A stretch of 11,349 bases of DNA from an uncultured Clostridia bacterium (GCA_945622055.1 CALZBV010000059.1:1-11349), one strand, 5' to 3'; shown: positions 1 through 6,528, counted from the first letter of the stretch. The notes: generated by a model from the letters alone, not told the origin. Made by a program: numbers and translations.

Positions 1-363
1 ATGATGTACATCGTGGTTATCCTGCTTGGTACTTCCGTTGGTGCAACGACCAGTGCACAGGCATTCCTTCGTTGGGACACCCTTAAGATTGTTGCACTCG
101 GTTTAGTAGCATTTGCAGTAGGTACTGCATCCGGTGTTATCTTTGGTAAATTGATGTGTAAGGCAACGCATGGCAAGGTAAATCCGCTCATTGGTTCCGC
201 GGGTGTATCCGCAGTTCCGATGGCAGCGCGTGTATCCCAGAAGGTTGGTGCAGAGGCAGATCCGACGAACTTCCTTCTCATGCATGCAATGGGACCGAAC
301 GTTGCCGGAGTTATCGGTACTGCAGTAGCAGCCGGTGTATTCATGGCAGTTTTCGGAGTATAG
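1..363 (+). CDS. oadB: Sodium ion-translocating decarboxylase, beta subunit (C-terminal part)
   Basis: This is the last 120 residues of the integral-membrane beta subunit of a biotin-dependent decarboxylase Na+ pump (oxaloacetate, methylmalonyl-CoA or glutaconyl-CoA type). The subunit decarboxylates carboxybiotin and exports Na+. The segment shows NPLIGSAGVSAVPMAARV at residues 61-78 of the fragment, and its N61, G65, S70 and R77 have the same spacing as the functional N373, G377, S382 and R389 of Klebsiella OadB. NFLLMHAMGPNVAG follows at 90-103. Hydrophobic segments lie near 2-16, 28-52 and 100-118. Family members are roughly 370-430 residues, so the gene begins upstream of the window and the ATG at base 1 is an internal methionine. 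It ends 56 bases before the carboxyltransferase gene with no terminator between them, which supports a shared operon. Substrate specificity cannot be read from this subunit. The family call is firm; the symbol is generic. Confidence 0.92.
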   Translation: MMYIVVILLGTSVGATTSAQAFLRWDTLKIVALGLVAFAVGTASGVIFGKLMCKATHGKVNPLIGSAGVSAVPMAARVSQKVGAEADPTNFLLMHAMGPNVAGVIGTAVAAGVFMAVFGV

Positions 364-419
364 GTCAAGTAAAGTTTCTTTAGAATGAACGCGTTATTCG
401 CAAGATTAGGAGGTTTTTT

Positions 420-1832
420 ATGGCTGAGACAGGTAAGAAGCCGTTAAAGATTACAGAGACCATTCTGCGTGATGCACATCAGTCCCTGATTGCAACGAGA
501 ATGTCTACGGAGCAGATGCTTCCGATTATTGATAAGATGGATAAGGTTGGTTACCATTCCGTAGAGTGCTGGGGTGGAGCTACCTTTGATGCTTCCCTTC
601 GTTTCCTGAAGGAGGATCCGTGGGAGCGGTTAAGAAAGCTTCGCGCAGGCTTTAAGAATACAAAGCTTCAGATGTTATTCCGTGGTCAGAATATTCTCGG
701 CTACAATCATTATTCTGACGATGTTGTTGAGTACTTTGTACAGAAGTCGATTGCAAACGGTATTGACATTATTCGTATTTTCGACTGCTTCAACGACCTT
801 CGTAACCTTGAGACTGCAGTAAAGGCTGCAAACAAGGAAAAGGGTCACGCACAGATTGCACTTTCTTATACCCTTGGTGATGCATACACCCTGGAGTACT
901 GGAAGAATACCGCAAGAAAGATCGAAGAGATGGGTGCAGATTCCCTTTGTATTAAGGATATGGCAGGTCTTTTGGTTCCGTATGAGGCAGATCGTCTTGT
1001 AAAGGCACTGAAGGAAGGAACCAAGCTTCCGATTCAGCTCCATACCCACTACACCTCCGGCGTAGCTTCCATGACCTACTTAAAGGCAGTAGAAGCAGGC
1101 TGTGATATCATTGATACCGCAATATCTCCGTTCTCCATGGGTACCAGCCAGCCGGCTACCGAAGTTATGGTTGAGACCTTCAAGGGAACCGAATACGACA
1201 CCGGTTTGGATCAGAATCTGCTTGCTGAGATTGCAGATTACTTCCGTCCGATGCAGGAAGAGGCGTTAAAGACCGGTCTCTTAAACCCGAAGGTAATGGG
1301 TGTTAACATTAAGACCTTGTTATATCAGGTTCCGGGCGGTATGCTTTCCAACCTCGTTTCCCAGTTAAAGGAAGCAAAGGCTGAGGATAAATACTATCAG
1401 GTACTTGAGGAAATTCCGAGAGTACGTAAGGACTTCGGTGAGCCGCCGCTTGTAACCCCGTCTTCCCAGATCGTTGGAACACAGGCAGTTCTCAATGTAT
1501 TACAGGGCGAGCGCTATAAGATGATAACAAAAGAATCCAAGAAGGTTCTTTCCGGTGAATTTGGTCAGACCATTAAGCCGTTCAATCCGGAGGTTCAGAA
1601 GAAGGCAATCGGAGATGCAACCCCGATCACCTGTCGACCGGCAGATAAGATTGAGCCTCAGCTTGCTAAGTTTGAGGAAGAAATAAAGGAATGGAAGCAG
1701 CAGGATGAGGACGTTCTTTCCTACGCTTTGTTCCCGCAGGTTGCAATGGAGTTCTTCAAGTATCGTCAGGCACAGCAGACGAAGGTCGATGTGAATGCTG
1801 CAGATACCAAGAATCAGGCATATCCGGTATAA
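420..1832 (+). CDS. oadA: Oxaloacetate decarboxylase alpha / pyruvate carboxylase subunit B-type carboxyltransferase, no biotin domain
   Basis: The 470-residue protein is a DRE-TIM-barrel carboxyltransferase that moves CO2 from oxaloacetate (or a similar 2-oxoacid) to biotin on a carrier protein. Visible metal and active-site motifs are RDAHQS at 17-22 (D18 as metal ligand), CIKDMAGLL at 177-185 (K179, the probable carbamylated lysine) and LHTHYTSG at 207-214 (H208 and H210). The PYC/OADA conserved domain follows from about residue 300. The chain ends without the Ala-rich linker and AMKM biotinylation site found in Klebsiella-type OadA of roughly 600 residues. Biotin must therefore sit on a separate small protein, probably encoded upstream with the beta and gamma subunits. 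The start is firm: AGGAGG at 408-413 lies 6 bases before the ATG. Together with oadB this suggests Na+ pumping coupled to oxaloacetate decarboxylation. Whether the physiological substrate is oxaloacetate is an inference. Confidence 0.93.
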   Translation: MAETGKKPLKITETILRDAHQSLIATRMSTEQMLPIIDKMDKVGYHSVECWGGATFDASLRFLKEDPWERLRKLRAGFKNTKLQMLFRGQNILGYNHYSDDVVEYFVQKSIANGIDIIRIFDCFNDLRNLETAVKAANKEKGHAQIALSYTLGDAYTLEYWKNTARKIEEMGADSLCIKDMAGLLVPYEADRLVKALKEGTKLPIQLHTHYTSGVASMTYLKAVEAGCDIIDTAISPFSMGTSQPATEVMVETFKGTEYDTGLDQNLLAEIADYFRPMQEEALKTGLLNPKVMGVNIKTLLYQVPGGMLSNLVSQLKEAKAEDKYYQVLEEIPRVRKDFGEPPLVTPSSQIVGTQAVLNVLQGERYKMITKESKKVLSGEFGQTIKPFNPEVQKKAIGDATPITCRPADKIEPQLAKFEEEIKEWKQQDEDVLSYALFPQVAMEFFKYRQAQQTKVDVNAADTKNQAYPV

Positions 1833-1844
1833 GTGATATACAGG

Positions 1845-1875
1845 AAAGGCTGTCGCAGTTTGCGGCAGCCTTTTT
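1845..1875 (+). terminator. Intrinsic terminator after oadA
   Basis: The left arm AAGGCTGTCGC (1846-1856) pairs with the right arm GCGGCAGCCTT (1862-1872) through 11 base pairs with one G-U wobble, around a 5-base loop. An extra A-T pair closes the base, and a T run continues to 1875. It lies 13 bases after the oadA stop codon and most likely ends the decarboxylase operon. It also stands only 5 bases before the Shine-Dalgarno of the next gene. Confidence 0.88.
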
Positions 1876-1891
1876 ATCAGGGAGGATTCAG

Positions 1892-2614
1892 ATGGAACCG
1901 ATAAAACCATACAAAAAAGGCGTGGATTATTCGTATACCCTGGGGGCATTTCCAACCATCGAGCTGTTAAAATGCCATCCGGAATGCGTTCGGGAGGTAT
2001 ATGTCCATTCCACCTTTACCGATACAGAAACAATTGAGTCATTATGTAAGAAAAATAACATTCCGATACGGACCTCGGATAAAACAATATCCAGATTGTC
2101 AGACAAAGAAAACTGCTTTGTAATCGGAGTGTTTGATAAATATATCGAGGAATTGCGTGCGGACAAACCACATATTGTTCTTGTAAATCCAAGTAATATG
2201 GGAAATCTGGGCACGATACTTCGCACGGCAACCGCAATGGGAATTTATGATATCGCAATTATTACTCCCGCAGTAGATGAGTATCATCCGAAAACGGTTC
2301 GTGCGTCCATGGGGGCGTTGTTCCGCCTTCGCCATGAGTGTTTCACAAGCTTTCAGGAATATCGTCTAAAATATCCTGAGCAGGAAGTATTCTGCTTTAT
2401 GCTGACCGGAGAACGCCAGCTGACGGTATCCGATGTCCCGAAGCCTGCGTTATTCTCTCTGGTGTTTGGAAACGAGGCAACCGGACTTCCGGAAGAATTT
2501 GCAGACTATGGGCAGAGCATTATTATTCCGCAGTCCAAGAATGTTGACTCGCTGAATCTTACGATTGCAGTCGGGATTGGAAGCTATATGTTCATGCAGG
2601 GAAGAATCGAATAA
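1892..2614 (+). CDS. SpoU/TrmH-family RNA 2'-O-methyltransferase
   Basis: The 240-residue protein is an S-adenosylmethionine-dependent 2'-O-methyltransferase of the SPOUT (trefoil-knot) superfamily that acts on rRNA or tRNA. All three SpoU motifs are present. Motif 1 is NPSNMGNLGTILRTA at 99-113, with the catalytic-type arginine at R111. Motif 2 is VFGNEATGLP at 191-200. Motif 3 is IIPQSKNVDSLNLTIAVGI at 211-229. Residues 1-85 look like the small N-terminal substrate-binding domain seen in RlmB/TrmH-like proteins. The start is supported by GGGAGG at 1880-1885, 6 bases before the ATG. No promoter is obvious between the preceding terminator and this gene, so it may depend on read-through or on a promoter upstream of the terminator hairpin. 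The family is certain. The target nucleotide cannot be told from sequence, so no symbol is given. Confidence 0.93.
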   Translation: MEPIKPYKKGVDYSYTLGAFPTIELLKCHPECVREVYVHSTFTDTETIESLCKKNNIPIRTSDKTISRLSDKENCFVIGVFDKYIEELRADKPHIVLVNPSNMGNLGTILRTATAMGIYDIAIITPAVDEYHPKTVRASMGALFRLRHECFTSFQEYRLKYPEQEVFCFMLTGERQLTVSDVPKPALFSLVFGNEATGLPEEFADYGQSIIIPQSKNVDSLNLTIAVGIGSYMFMQGRIE

Positions 2615-2629
2615 GTTTTATTCCTTCTC

Positions 2630-2658
2630 TTGCTTTTTGCACCTTATTAAGTTATACT
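2630..2658 (+). promoter_or_regulatory. Predicted sigma-A-type promoter for the dehydrogenase gene
   Basis: A -35 box TTGCTT (2630-2635) and a -10 box TATACT (2653-2658) are separated by exactly 17 bases in an AT-rich 78-base intergenic gap. This predicts a transcript start near 2665, about 28 bases ahead of the ATG at 2693. It is the best promoter match seen outside coding DNA in the window. No operator palindrome overlaps it convincingly. Confidence 0.7.
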
Positions 2659-2680
2659 TAGTGTTGGAGAATATTCCATA

Positions 2681-2687
2681 TTGGAGG
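2681..2687 (+). promoter_or_regulatory. Shine-Dalgarno that fixes the dehydrogenase start
   Basis: TTGGAGG at 2681-2687 is a strong ribosome binding site, 5 bases before the ATG at 2693. An in-frame TTG at 2681 would lengthen the protein by four residues, but that codon is part of this binding site and has no good site of its own. The ATG is therefore preferred. Confidence 0.8.
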
Positions 2688-2692
2688 ATATT

Positions 2693-4312
2693 ATGATATC
2701 GTTAACAGAACAGGGAATAAAAGACACAGCAGCTTATCAGAGTGCAGGAATTACCCTTCCGGGATTTGATGTAGCACAGATGCGTAAAACAACGAAGGAT
2801 ACGCCGGTCTGGGTTCACTTTGGTGCCGGTAATATTTTCAGAGGCTTTATTGCGGTTCTTCAGCAGACACTCTTAGATAAAGGACTGCAGAAGAGTGGCA
2901 TTATTGCGGCAGAAACCTTTGATTTTGACGTAGTGGACAAGATTTACCGTCCGTTTGACAATCTTGCACTCTTAGTTGGGTTAAAGCCTGACGGCAACAT
3001 GGTAAATTCTGTTATTGCAAGTATCGCAGAAGCATACTGTGCCAGCAGACAGCGTCCGGAGGAGCTGGAATCGCTGATTCGTGTTTTTGAGAATCCGTCT
3101 CTTCAGATGGTAAGCTTTACCATCACGGAAAAAGGATATGCATTATGCAACATGAAGGGGGAGCTTCTTCCGGTTGTTGTTTCTGATATTGAAAACGGAC
3201 CTGAGGCAGCTACGCATGCAATGAGCGTTGTGACAGCACTGATGTACCGTCGTTTCCTGACCGGTGCAGCACCGATTGCACTTGTAAGCATGGATAACTG
3301 CAGTCACAACGGCGAGAAGCTGAGAGAGGCTGTGCTTACGATTGCAGGAGAATGGGAAAAGAGAGGCTTTACCTCTGCTGCGTTTACGGCGTACCTTTCA
3401 GACGAAGAACAGGTTTCCTTCCCTTGGTCCATGATTGATAAGATTACCCCTCGTCCGGCAGACAGCGTAAAGGAGACCCTGCTTGGTCTTGGTCTTAAGG
3501 ATATGGAGCCGGTAATTACCTCTAAGAATACATATATTGCTCCTTTTGTAAATGCTGAGATTCCTCAGTATCTTGTTGTTGAAGACCGTTTTCCAAATGG
3601 CAGACCGCAGCTTGAGGAAGCCGGAGTATATATGACCGACCGTGAAACGGTAAATAACACGGAGCGTATGAAGGTAACCACCTGTCTGAATCCGCTTCAT
3701 ACCGCACTTGCCGTATTTGGATGTGTTCTGGGCTATACAAAGATAGCAGACGAGATTAAGGACCCTGAGTTAAAGCTTTTGATTGAGAAAATCGGCTATG
3801 ACGAAGGCATGCCGGTGGTCGTTGATCCGAAGATTCTTTCGCCAAAGGAATTTATTCGTGAGGTTATTGAGGAAAGACTTCCGAATCCGTTTATTCCGGA
3901 TATGCCGCAGCGAATTGCAACCGATACCGGATTAAAGGTTCCGATTCGTTTTGGTGAAACAATGAAATCTTATCTTGCCAGTGATACCTTAAACATCACG
4001 GATTTGACCTATATTCCGCTTGCAATTGCAGGATGGCTTCGTTATCTCATGGGTGTATATGATACGGGAGAACCAATGGAAATCAGTCCGGACCCTACCG
4101 CAGCAGGAATTCAGAAATATCTGGAGGAGGTAGCGTTTGGAAAACCTGAGACTTATCACGGACAGCTTCGTGAGGTACTGAGTAACACCAGCCTGTTTGC
4201 TGTGGATCTTTGTGCAGCCGGGGTTGCACCTTTAGTCGAAACGATGTTTACAGAGATGATTGCAGGAACCGGAGCAGTAAGAGATACATTAAAAAAATAC
4301 CTGTACCGGTAA
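2693..4312 (+). CDS. Mannitol dehydrogenase-family oxidoreductase (fructuronate/tagaturonate reductase-like)
   Basis: The 539-residue protein belongs to the polyol-specific long-chain dehydrogenase/reductase family (mannitol dehydrogenase, UxuB, UxaB). These enzymes interconvert a ketose or keto-sugar acid and its alcohol with NAD(P)H in the cytoplasm. VHFGAGNIFRGF at 41-52 is the N-terminal dinucleotide-binding signature. SMDNCSHNG at 199-207 and SMIDKITPRP at 246-255 are further family blocks. KVTTCLNPLHTALA at 327-340 carries the expected catalytic Lys, Asn and His (K327, N333, H336). The helical C-terminal domain follows. E. coli UxuB and UxaB and fungal mannitol dehydrogenase are shorter, about 480-500 residues, so this is a somewhat long member. 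It has its own promoter upstream, and 30 bases separate it from the bactofilin gene with no terminator. No hexuronate isomerase, dehydratase or transporter lies nearby, so the substrate is uncertain among fructuronate, tagaturonate, mannitol and related compounds. Confidence 0.88.
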   Translation: MISLTEQGIKDTAAYQSAGITLPGFDVAQMRKTTKDTPVWVHFGAGNIFRGFIAVLQQTLLDKGLQKSGIIAAETFDFDVVDKIYRPFDNLALLVGLKPDGNMVNSVIASIAEAYCASRQRPEELESLIRVFENPSLQMVSFTITEKGYALCNMKGELLPVVVSDIENGPEAATHAMSVVTALMYRRFLTGAAPIALVSMDNCSHNGEKLREAVLTIAGEWEKRGFTSAAFTAYLSDEEQVSFPWSMIDKITPRPADSVKETLLGLGLKDMEPVITSKNTYIAPFVNAEIPQYLVVEDRFPNGRPQLEEAGVYMTDRETVNNTERMKVTTCLNPLHTALAVFGCVLGYTKIADEIKDPELKLLIEKIGYDEGMPVVVDPKILSPKEFIREVIEERLPNPFIPDMPQRIATDTGLKVPIRFGETMKSYLASDTLNITDLTYIPLAIAGWLRYLMGVYDTGEPMEISPDPTAAGIQKYLEEVAFGKPETYHGQLREVLSNTSLFAVDLCAAGVAPLVETMFTEMIAGTGAVRDTLKKYLYR

Positions 4313-4330
4313 TCGCCATATAAGGAATTG

Positions 4331-4337
4331 AAAGGAG
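4331..4337 (+). promoter_or_regulatory. Shine-Dalgarno that fixes the bactofilin start
   Basis: AAAGGAG at 4331-4337 lies 5 bases before the ATG at 4343. A TTG at 4328 is in frame and would add five residues, but it abuts this binding site. The ATG is the better start. Confidence 0.78.
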
Positions 4338-4342
4338 TTACC

Positions 4343-5107
4343 ATGGGTAAATTCAAAAATCCGGACAACAGAGATTTCAAGAAAGAAGAGACTCGCACCA
4401 GTGATTTGTTTACAGTGATTACGGAGGACAAGTTATCTGAGCAGAAGAAAACACAGGAGCAAAAGGAAGAAGCTGCAGAATCTGAAGAAACAGTTCTGAA
4501 GGAGCTTCCTTCCAGGGTGGAACAAGAACTTCAGGAGGAAGAAGCTGCCGGGCAGGGTACAGAAAATGCATTTTCAGAGAAGAAAGAAGAGGGTTCCTTT
4601 TTGGACAGCTCTGAAGCGGCTGATACCGAACAGCCGGTTGTCCGCGAGCATACAACTGTGGATTCTGAGAGCATAACCGTAATTACCAAAGGCACTACGT
4701 TAAACGGAAGCATCACCTCTGACTGCTCCCTTGATGTCATGGGAACGATTAATGGCGATATTGAATGTCTCGGAAGACTTACCATTTCCGGCAAGGTAAC
4801 CGGCAATGCCATTGCCTCTGAGGTATTTATCAATGCAGACCGCTTTGACGGCAATATTACGAGCGAAGGCGGTGTCAAGATTGGCATCGGAACGGTTGTA
4901 ATTGGAGATATTCTTGCAAGCTCTGCAGTGATAGCCGGCGCTGTCAGGGGTGACCTTGATGTGCAGGGTCCGGTGATTATCGATTCCACTGCAATTATTA
5001 AGGGAAATATTAAAGCGAAATCGATTCAAATGAATAATGGTGCTGTTTTGGAAGGCTTCTGTTCCCTTCCTTATGCAACCGTTGACATCGATAAGATTTT
5101 TGAATAA
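4343..5107 (+). CDS. Bactofilin (DUF583 polymer-forming cytoskeletal protein) with long acidic N-terminus
   Basis: The 254-residue protein has two parts. Residues 1-110 are highly charged, Glu/Lys/Gln-rich and probably disordered, with no membrane segment or signal peptide. Residues 111-250 form a bactofilin core: short hydrophobic beta-strand repeats separated by Gly/Asp turns, as in SITVITKGTTLNGSIT, DVMGTINGDIECLGRLTISG and VVIGDILASSAVIAGAVRGD. This is the right-handed beta-helix that self-assembles into nucleotide-independent filaments used for cell shape, stalk or wall-enzyme positioning. The core is typical in size; the N-terminal tail is longer than in minimal bactofilins. Downstream, pyrH starts 35 bases after the stop with no terminator between, so the two may share a transcript. 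No adjacent M23 peptidase, a frequent bactofilin partner, is present. The family call is firm; the cellular role here is unknown. Confidence 0.9.
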   Translation: MGKFKNPDNRDFKKEETRTSDLFTVITEDKLSEQKKTQEQKEEAAESEETVLKELPSRVEQELQEEEAAGQGTENAFSEKKEEGSFLDSSEAADTEQPVVREHTTVDSESITVITKGTTLNGSITSDCSLDVMGTINGDIECLGRLTISGKVTGNAIASEVFINADRFDGNITSEGGVKIGIGTVVIGDILASSAVIAGAVRGDLDVQGPVIIDSTAIIKGNIKAKSIQMNNGAVLEGFCSLPYATVDIDKIFE

Positions 5108-5117
5108 CATACTTCAG

Positions 5118-5124
5118 AAAGGAG
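5118..5124 (+). promoter_or_regulatory. Unusually distant Shine-Dalgarno of pyrH
   Basis: AAAGGAG at 5118-5124 is the only strong ribosome binding site upstream of pyrH, but it stands 18 bases before the ATG at 5143 and 27 bases before the in-frame ATG at 5152. The intervening DNA is a palindrome. If the RNA folds, the distance to the second ATG shrinks to about 9 bases. Confidence 0.7.
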
Positions 5125-5126
5125 AT

Positions 5127-5144
5127 ATTTCGTTTTAACGAAAT
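5127..5144 (+). promoter_or_regulatory. Perfect palindrome between the pyrH Shine-Dalgarno and start
   Basis: ATTTCGTTTTAACGAAAT is self-complementary over 8 bases per arm with a 2-base centre. As RNA it would fold as a 7-bp stem with a UUUA loop. It contains the first two bases of the ATG at 5143. Possible roles are a spacer hairpin that brings the ribosome binding site near the ATG at 5152, a translational control hairpin, or a DNA operator. The sequence itself is certain; the role is inferred. Confidence 0.55.
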
Positions 5145-5853
5145 GAAGGATATGGCGTATCAGAGAGTTTTACTGAAATTAAGCGGCGAGGCACTCGCCG
5201 GAGATAAGAAAAAGGGCTTTGATGAAGCAACCTGTATTGCCGTAGGTAAGCAGGTAAAGCAGCTTTGCGACGCAGGAATTCAGGTTGCTGTCGTAATCGG
5301 CGGAGGCAATTTCTGGCGCGGACGCAGTTCCGAAACGATTGACCGTGTAAAAGCAGACCATATTGGAACGCTTGCCACAGTGATGAACTGTATTTACGTT
5401 TCTGAGATTTTCCGTTACTGCGGAATGCAGACAGAAGTATTTACCCCGTTTGAATGTGGCAGCTTTACACAGCTTTTCACGAAGGATAAAGCAATGGATG
5501 CACTTAAGGCAGGAAAGGTAGTATTTCTTGCCGGTGGTACCGGACACCCACTGTTTTCAACGGATACCGCAACCTCTCTTCGTGCAATCGAGCTTGAAAC
5601 GGATGTTATCTTAATGGCACGTGCTGTGGATGGTGTATATGACAGTGACCCGAAGGAAAATCCGAACGCAAAGCGTTTTGACACAATTTCCTTTGAAGAG
5701 GTGCTGGAGCGTAAGCTAAAGATTCTTGATATGACTGCAACCGTTATGTGCATGGAACACAAGGTTCCGCTGTTTATCTTTTCCTTAAATGAGGAGAATG
5801 CCATAGCAAGAGCCGGCATGGGTGAACCAATCGGAACTACGGTAACACCATAA
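5143..5853 (+). CDS. pyrH: UMP kinase (uridylate kinase)
   Basis: The bacterial hexameric UMP kinase phosphorylates UMP to UDP with ATP, a committed step to UTP and CTP, in the cytoplasm. The 236-residue chain shows the amino-acid-kinase fold motifs VLLKLSGEALAG at 9-20, VVIGGGNFWRGR at 50-61, FLAGGTGHPLFSTDTA at 128-143, and the MARAVDGVYDSDPK block at 158-171. The end MGEPIGTTVTP is typical. Length fits the 235-245 usual for the family. The start is ambiguous. The ATG at 5143 gives MKDMAYQRV and the ATG at 5152 gives MAYQRV. The strong AAAGGAG lies too far upstream of either unless the intervening hairpin folds, which would favour 5152; the longer form is given as the outer limit. It heads the conserved pyrH-frr pair but is not preceded here by rpsB-tsf. 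Confidence 0.97.
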   Translation: MKDMAYQRVLLKLSGEALAGDKKKGFDEATCIAVGKQVKQLCDAGIQVAVVIGGGNFWRGRSSETIDRVKADHIGTLATVMNCIYVSEIFRYCGMQTEVFTPFECGSFTQLFTKDKAMDALKAGKVVFLAGGTGHPLFSTDTATSLRAIELETDVILMARAVDGVYDSDPKENPNAKRFDTISFEEVLERKLKILDMTATVMCMEHKVPLFIFSLNEENAIARAGMGEPIGTTVTP

Positions 5854-5882
5854 ATGAAATAACAAAAAGGAGAATAGATACC

Positions 5883-6437
5883 ATGAATGAAAGAGTAAAA
5901 CCGTTTGAAACCAAGATGACCAAGTCTCTGGACGCACTTCGCGAGGATTTTTCCACAATTCGTGCAGGACGTGCCAATCCGCATCTGTTAGATAAGCTGA
6001 GAGTGGATTATTACGGAACACCATCAGCAATTCAGGCAGTAGCAAACATCTCCGTTCCGGAAGCAAGAGTCATTCAGATTCAGCCATGGGAATCAAAAAT
6101 GATTAAGGAAATTGAAAAGGCCATTATCAATTCCGAGCTTGGTCTTACCCCAAGCAATGACGGAAAGGTAATTCGTCTCGTATTCCCGGAGCTTACGGAG
6201 GATCGCCGTAAAGAGCTTGTGAAGGATGTAAAGAAGAAATCCGAGAATGCAAAGGTTGCTGTTCGTAACATTCGTCGTGATGCAAATGACATGATTAAAA
6301 AAGCTGCAAAGGCAAATGAGATTTCTGAGGACGAGCAGAAGACTATCGAGGACGAGATTCAGAAGATGACAGACAAGTTCATTGTTGACATTGATAAAAT
6401 GACCGACGATAAGTCAAACGAGATTCTTACAATCTAA
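5883..6437 (+). CDS. frr: Ribosome recycling factor
   Basis: RRF acts with EF-G to split post-termination ribosomes and release mRNA and tRNA. The 184-residue protein has the standard length (about 185). Family motifs are visible: the N-terminal helix with STIRAGRANPHLLDKLRVDY at 24-43, the middle beta domain with TPSAIQAVANISVPEAR, LGLTPSNDGKVIRLVFPELT, and the C-terminal helices with VRNIRRDANDMIKK. The start has GGAG at 5869-5872, 10 bases before the ATG. The gene follows pyrH after 29 bases, the usual arrangement in Firmicutes, and no terminator lies between them. A GC-rich hairpin lies in the 105 bases between frr and uppS and may lower transcription beyond it. Nothing unusual is seen in the protein itself. 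Confidence 0.98.
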   Translation: MNERVKPFETKMTKSLDALREDFSTIRAGRANPHLLDKLRVDYYGTPSAIQAVANISVPEARVIQIQPWESKMIKEIEKAIINSELGLTPSNDGKVIRLVFPELTEDRRKELVKDVKKKSENAKVAVRNIRRDANDMIKKAAKANEISEDEQKTIEDEIQKMTDKFIVDIDKMTDDKSNEILTI

Positions 6438-6465
6438 TTCAAAAACAATTCAAAAGTTAACTGCG

Positions 6466-6507
6466 AGGGGGCCCAACGCACTGGGAACAGTTGGGTGCCC
6501 CTTGTTT
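6466..6507 (+). terminator. GC-rich hairpin between frr and uppS (possible attenuating terminator)
   Basis: CCCAAC (6472-6477) pairs with GTTGGG (6490-6495). A 2-base bulge (6496-6497) precedes further pairing of GGGG (6468-6471) with CCCC (6498-6501), extended by a G-U and an A-T pair. The loop is 12 bases and the 3' side runs into TTGTTT, a broken T tract. It resembles an imperfect intrinsic terminator. Because it sits inside a conserved essential operon it may act as a partial terminator, a processing site or a leader element of uppS. Confidence 0.5.
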
Positions 6508-6528
6508 CGGTTAAGAGGATAACTTTGC

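Noticed and set aside
364..419. Possible promoter or terminator between oadB and oadA
   Set aside because: Only a 3-bp stem (GCG/CGC) and no paired -35/-10 boxes are visible; the 56-base gap holds just the oadA ribosome binding site.
1500..1955. 151-residue - strand open frame crossing the oadA end and terminator
   Set aside because: It spans a real terminator and two + strand genes, is leucine/cysteine-rich without motifs, and has no supported start.
4531..4989. 152-residue - strand open frame opposite the bactofilin
   Set aside because: Its Pro/Ser/Thr/Val composition mirrors the repetitive beta-helix coding strand; no family resemblance.
5415..5984. 189-residue open frame on the - strand across pyrH and the frr start
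   Set aside because: It lies opposite two certain genes, is Ser/Val/Ile-rich with no recognisable motif or binding site, and is the expected antisense shadow of their codon usage.
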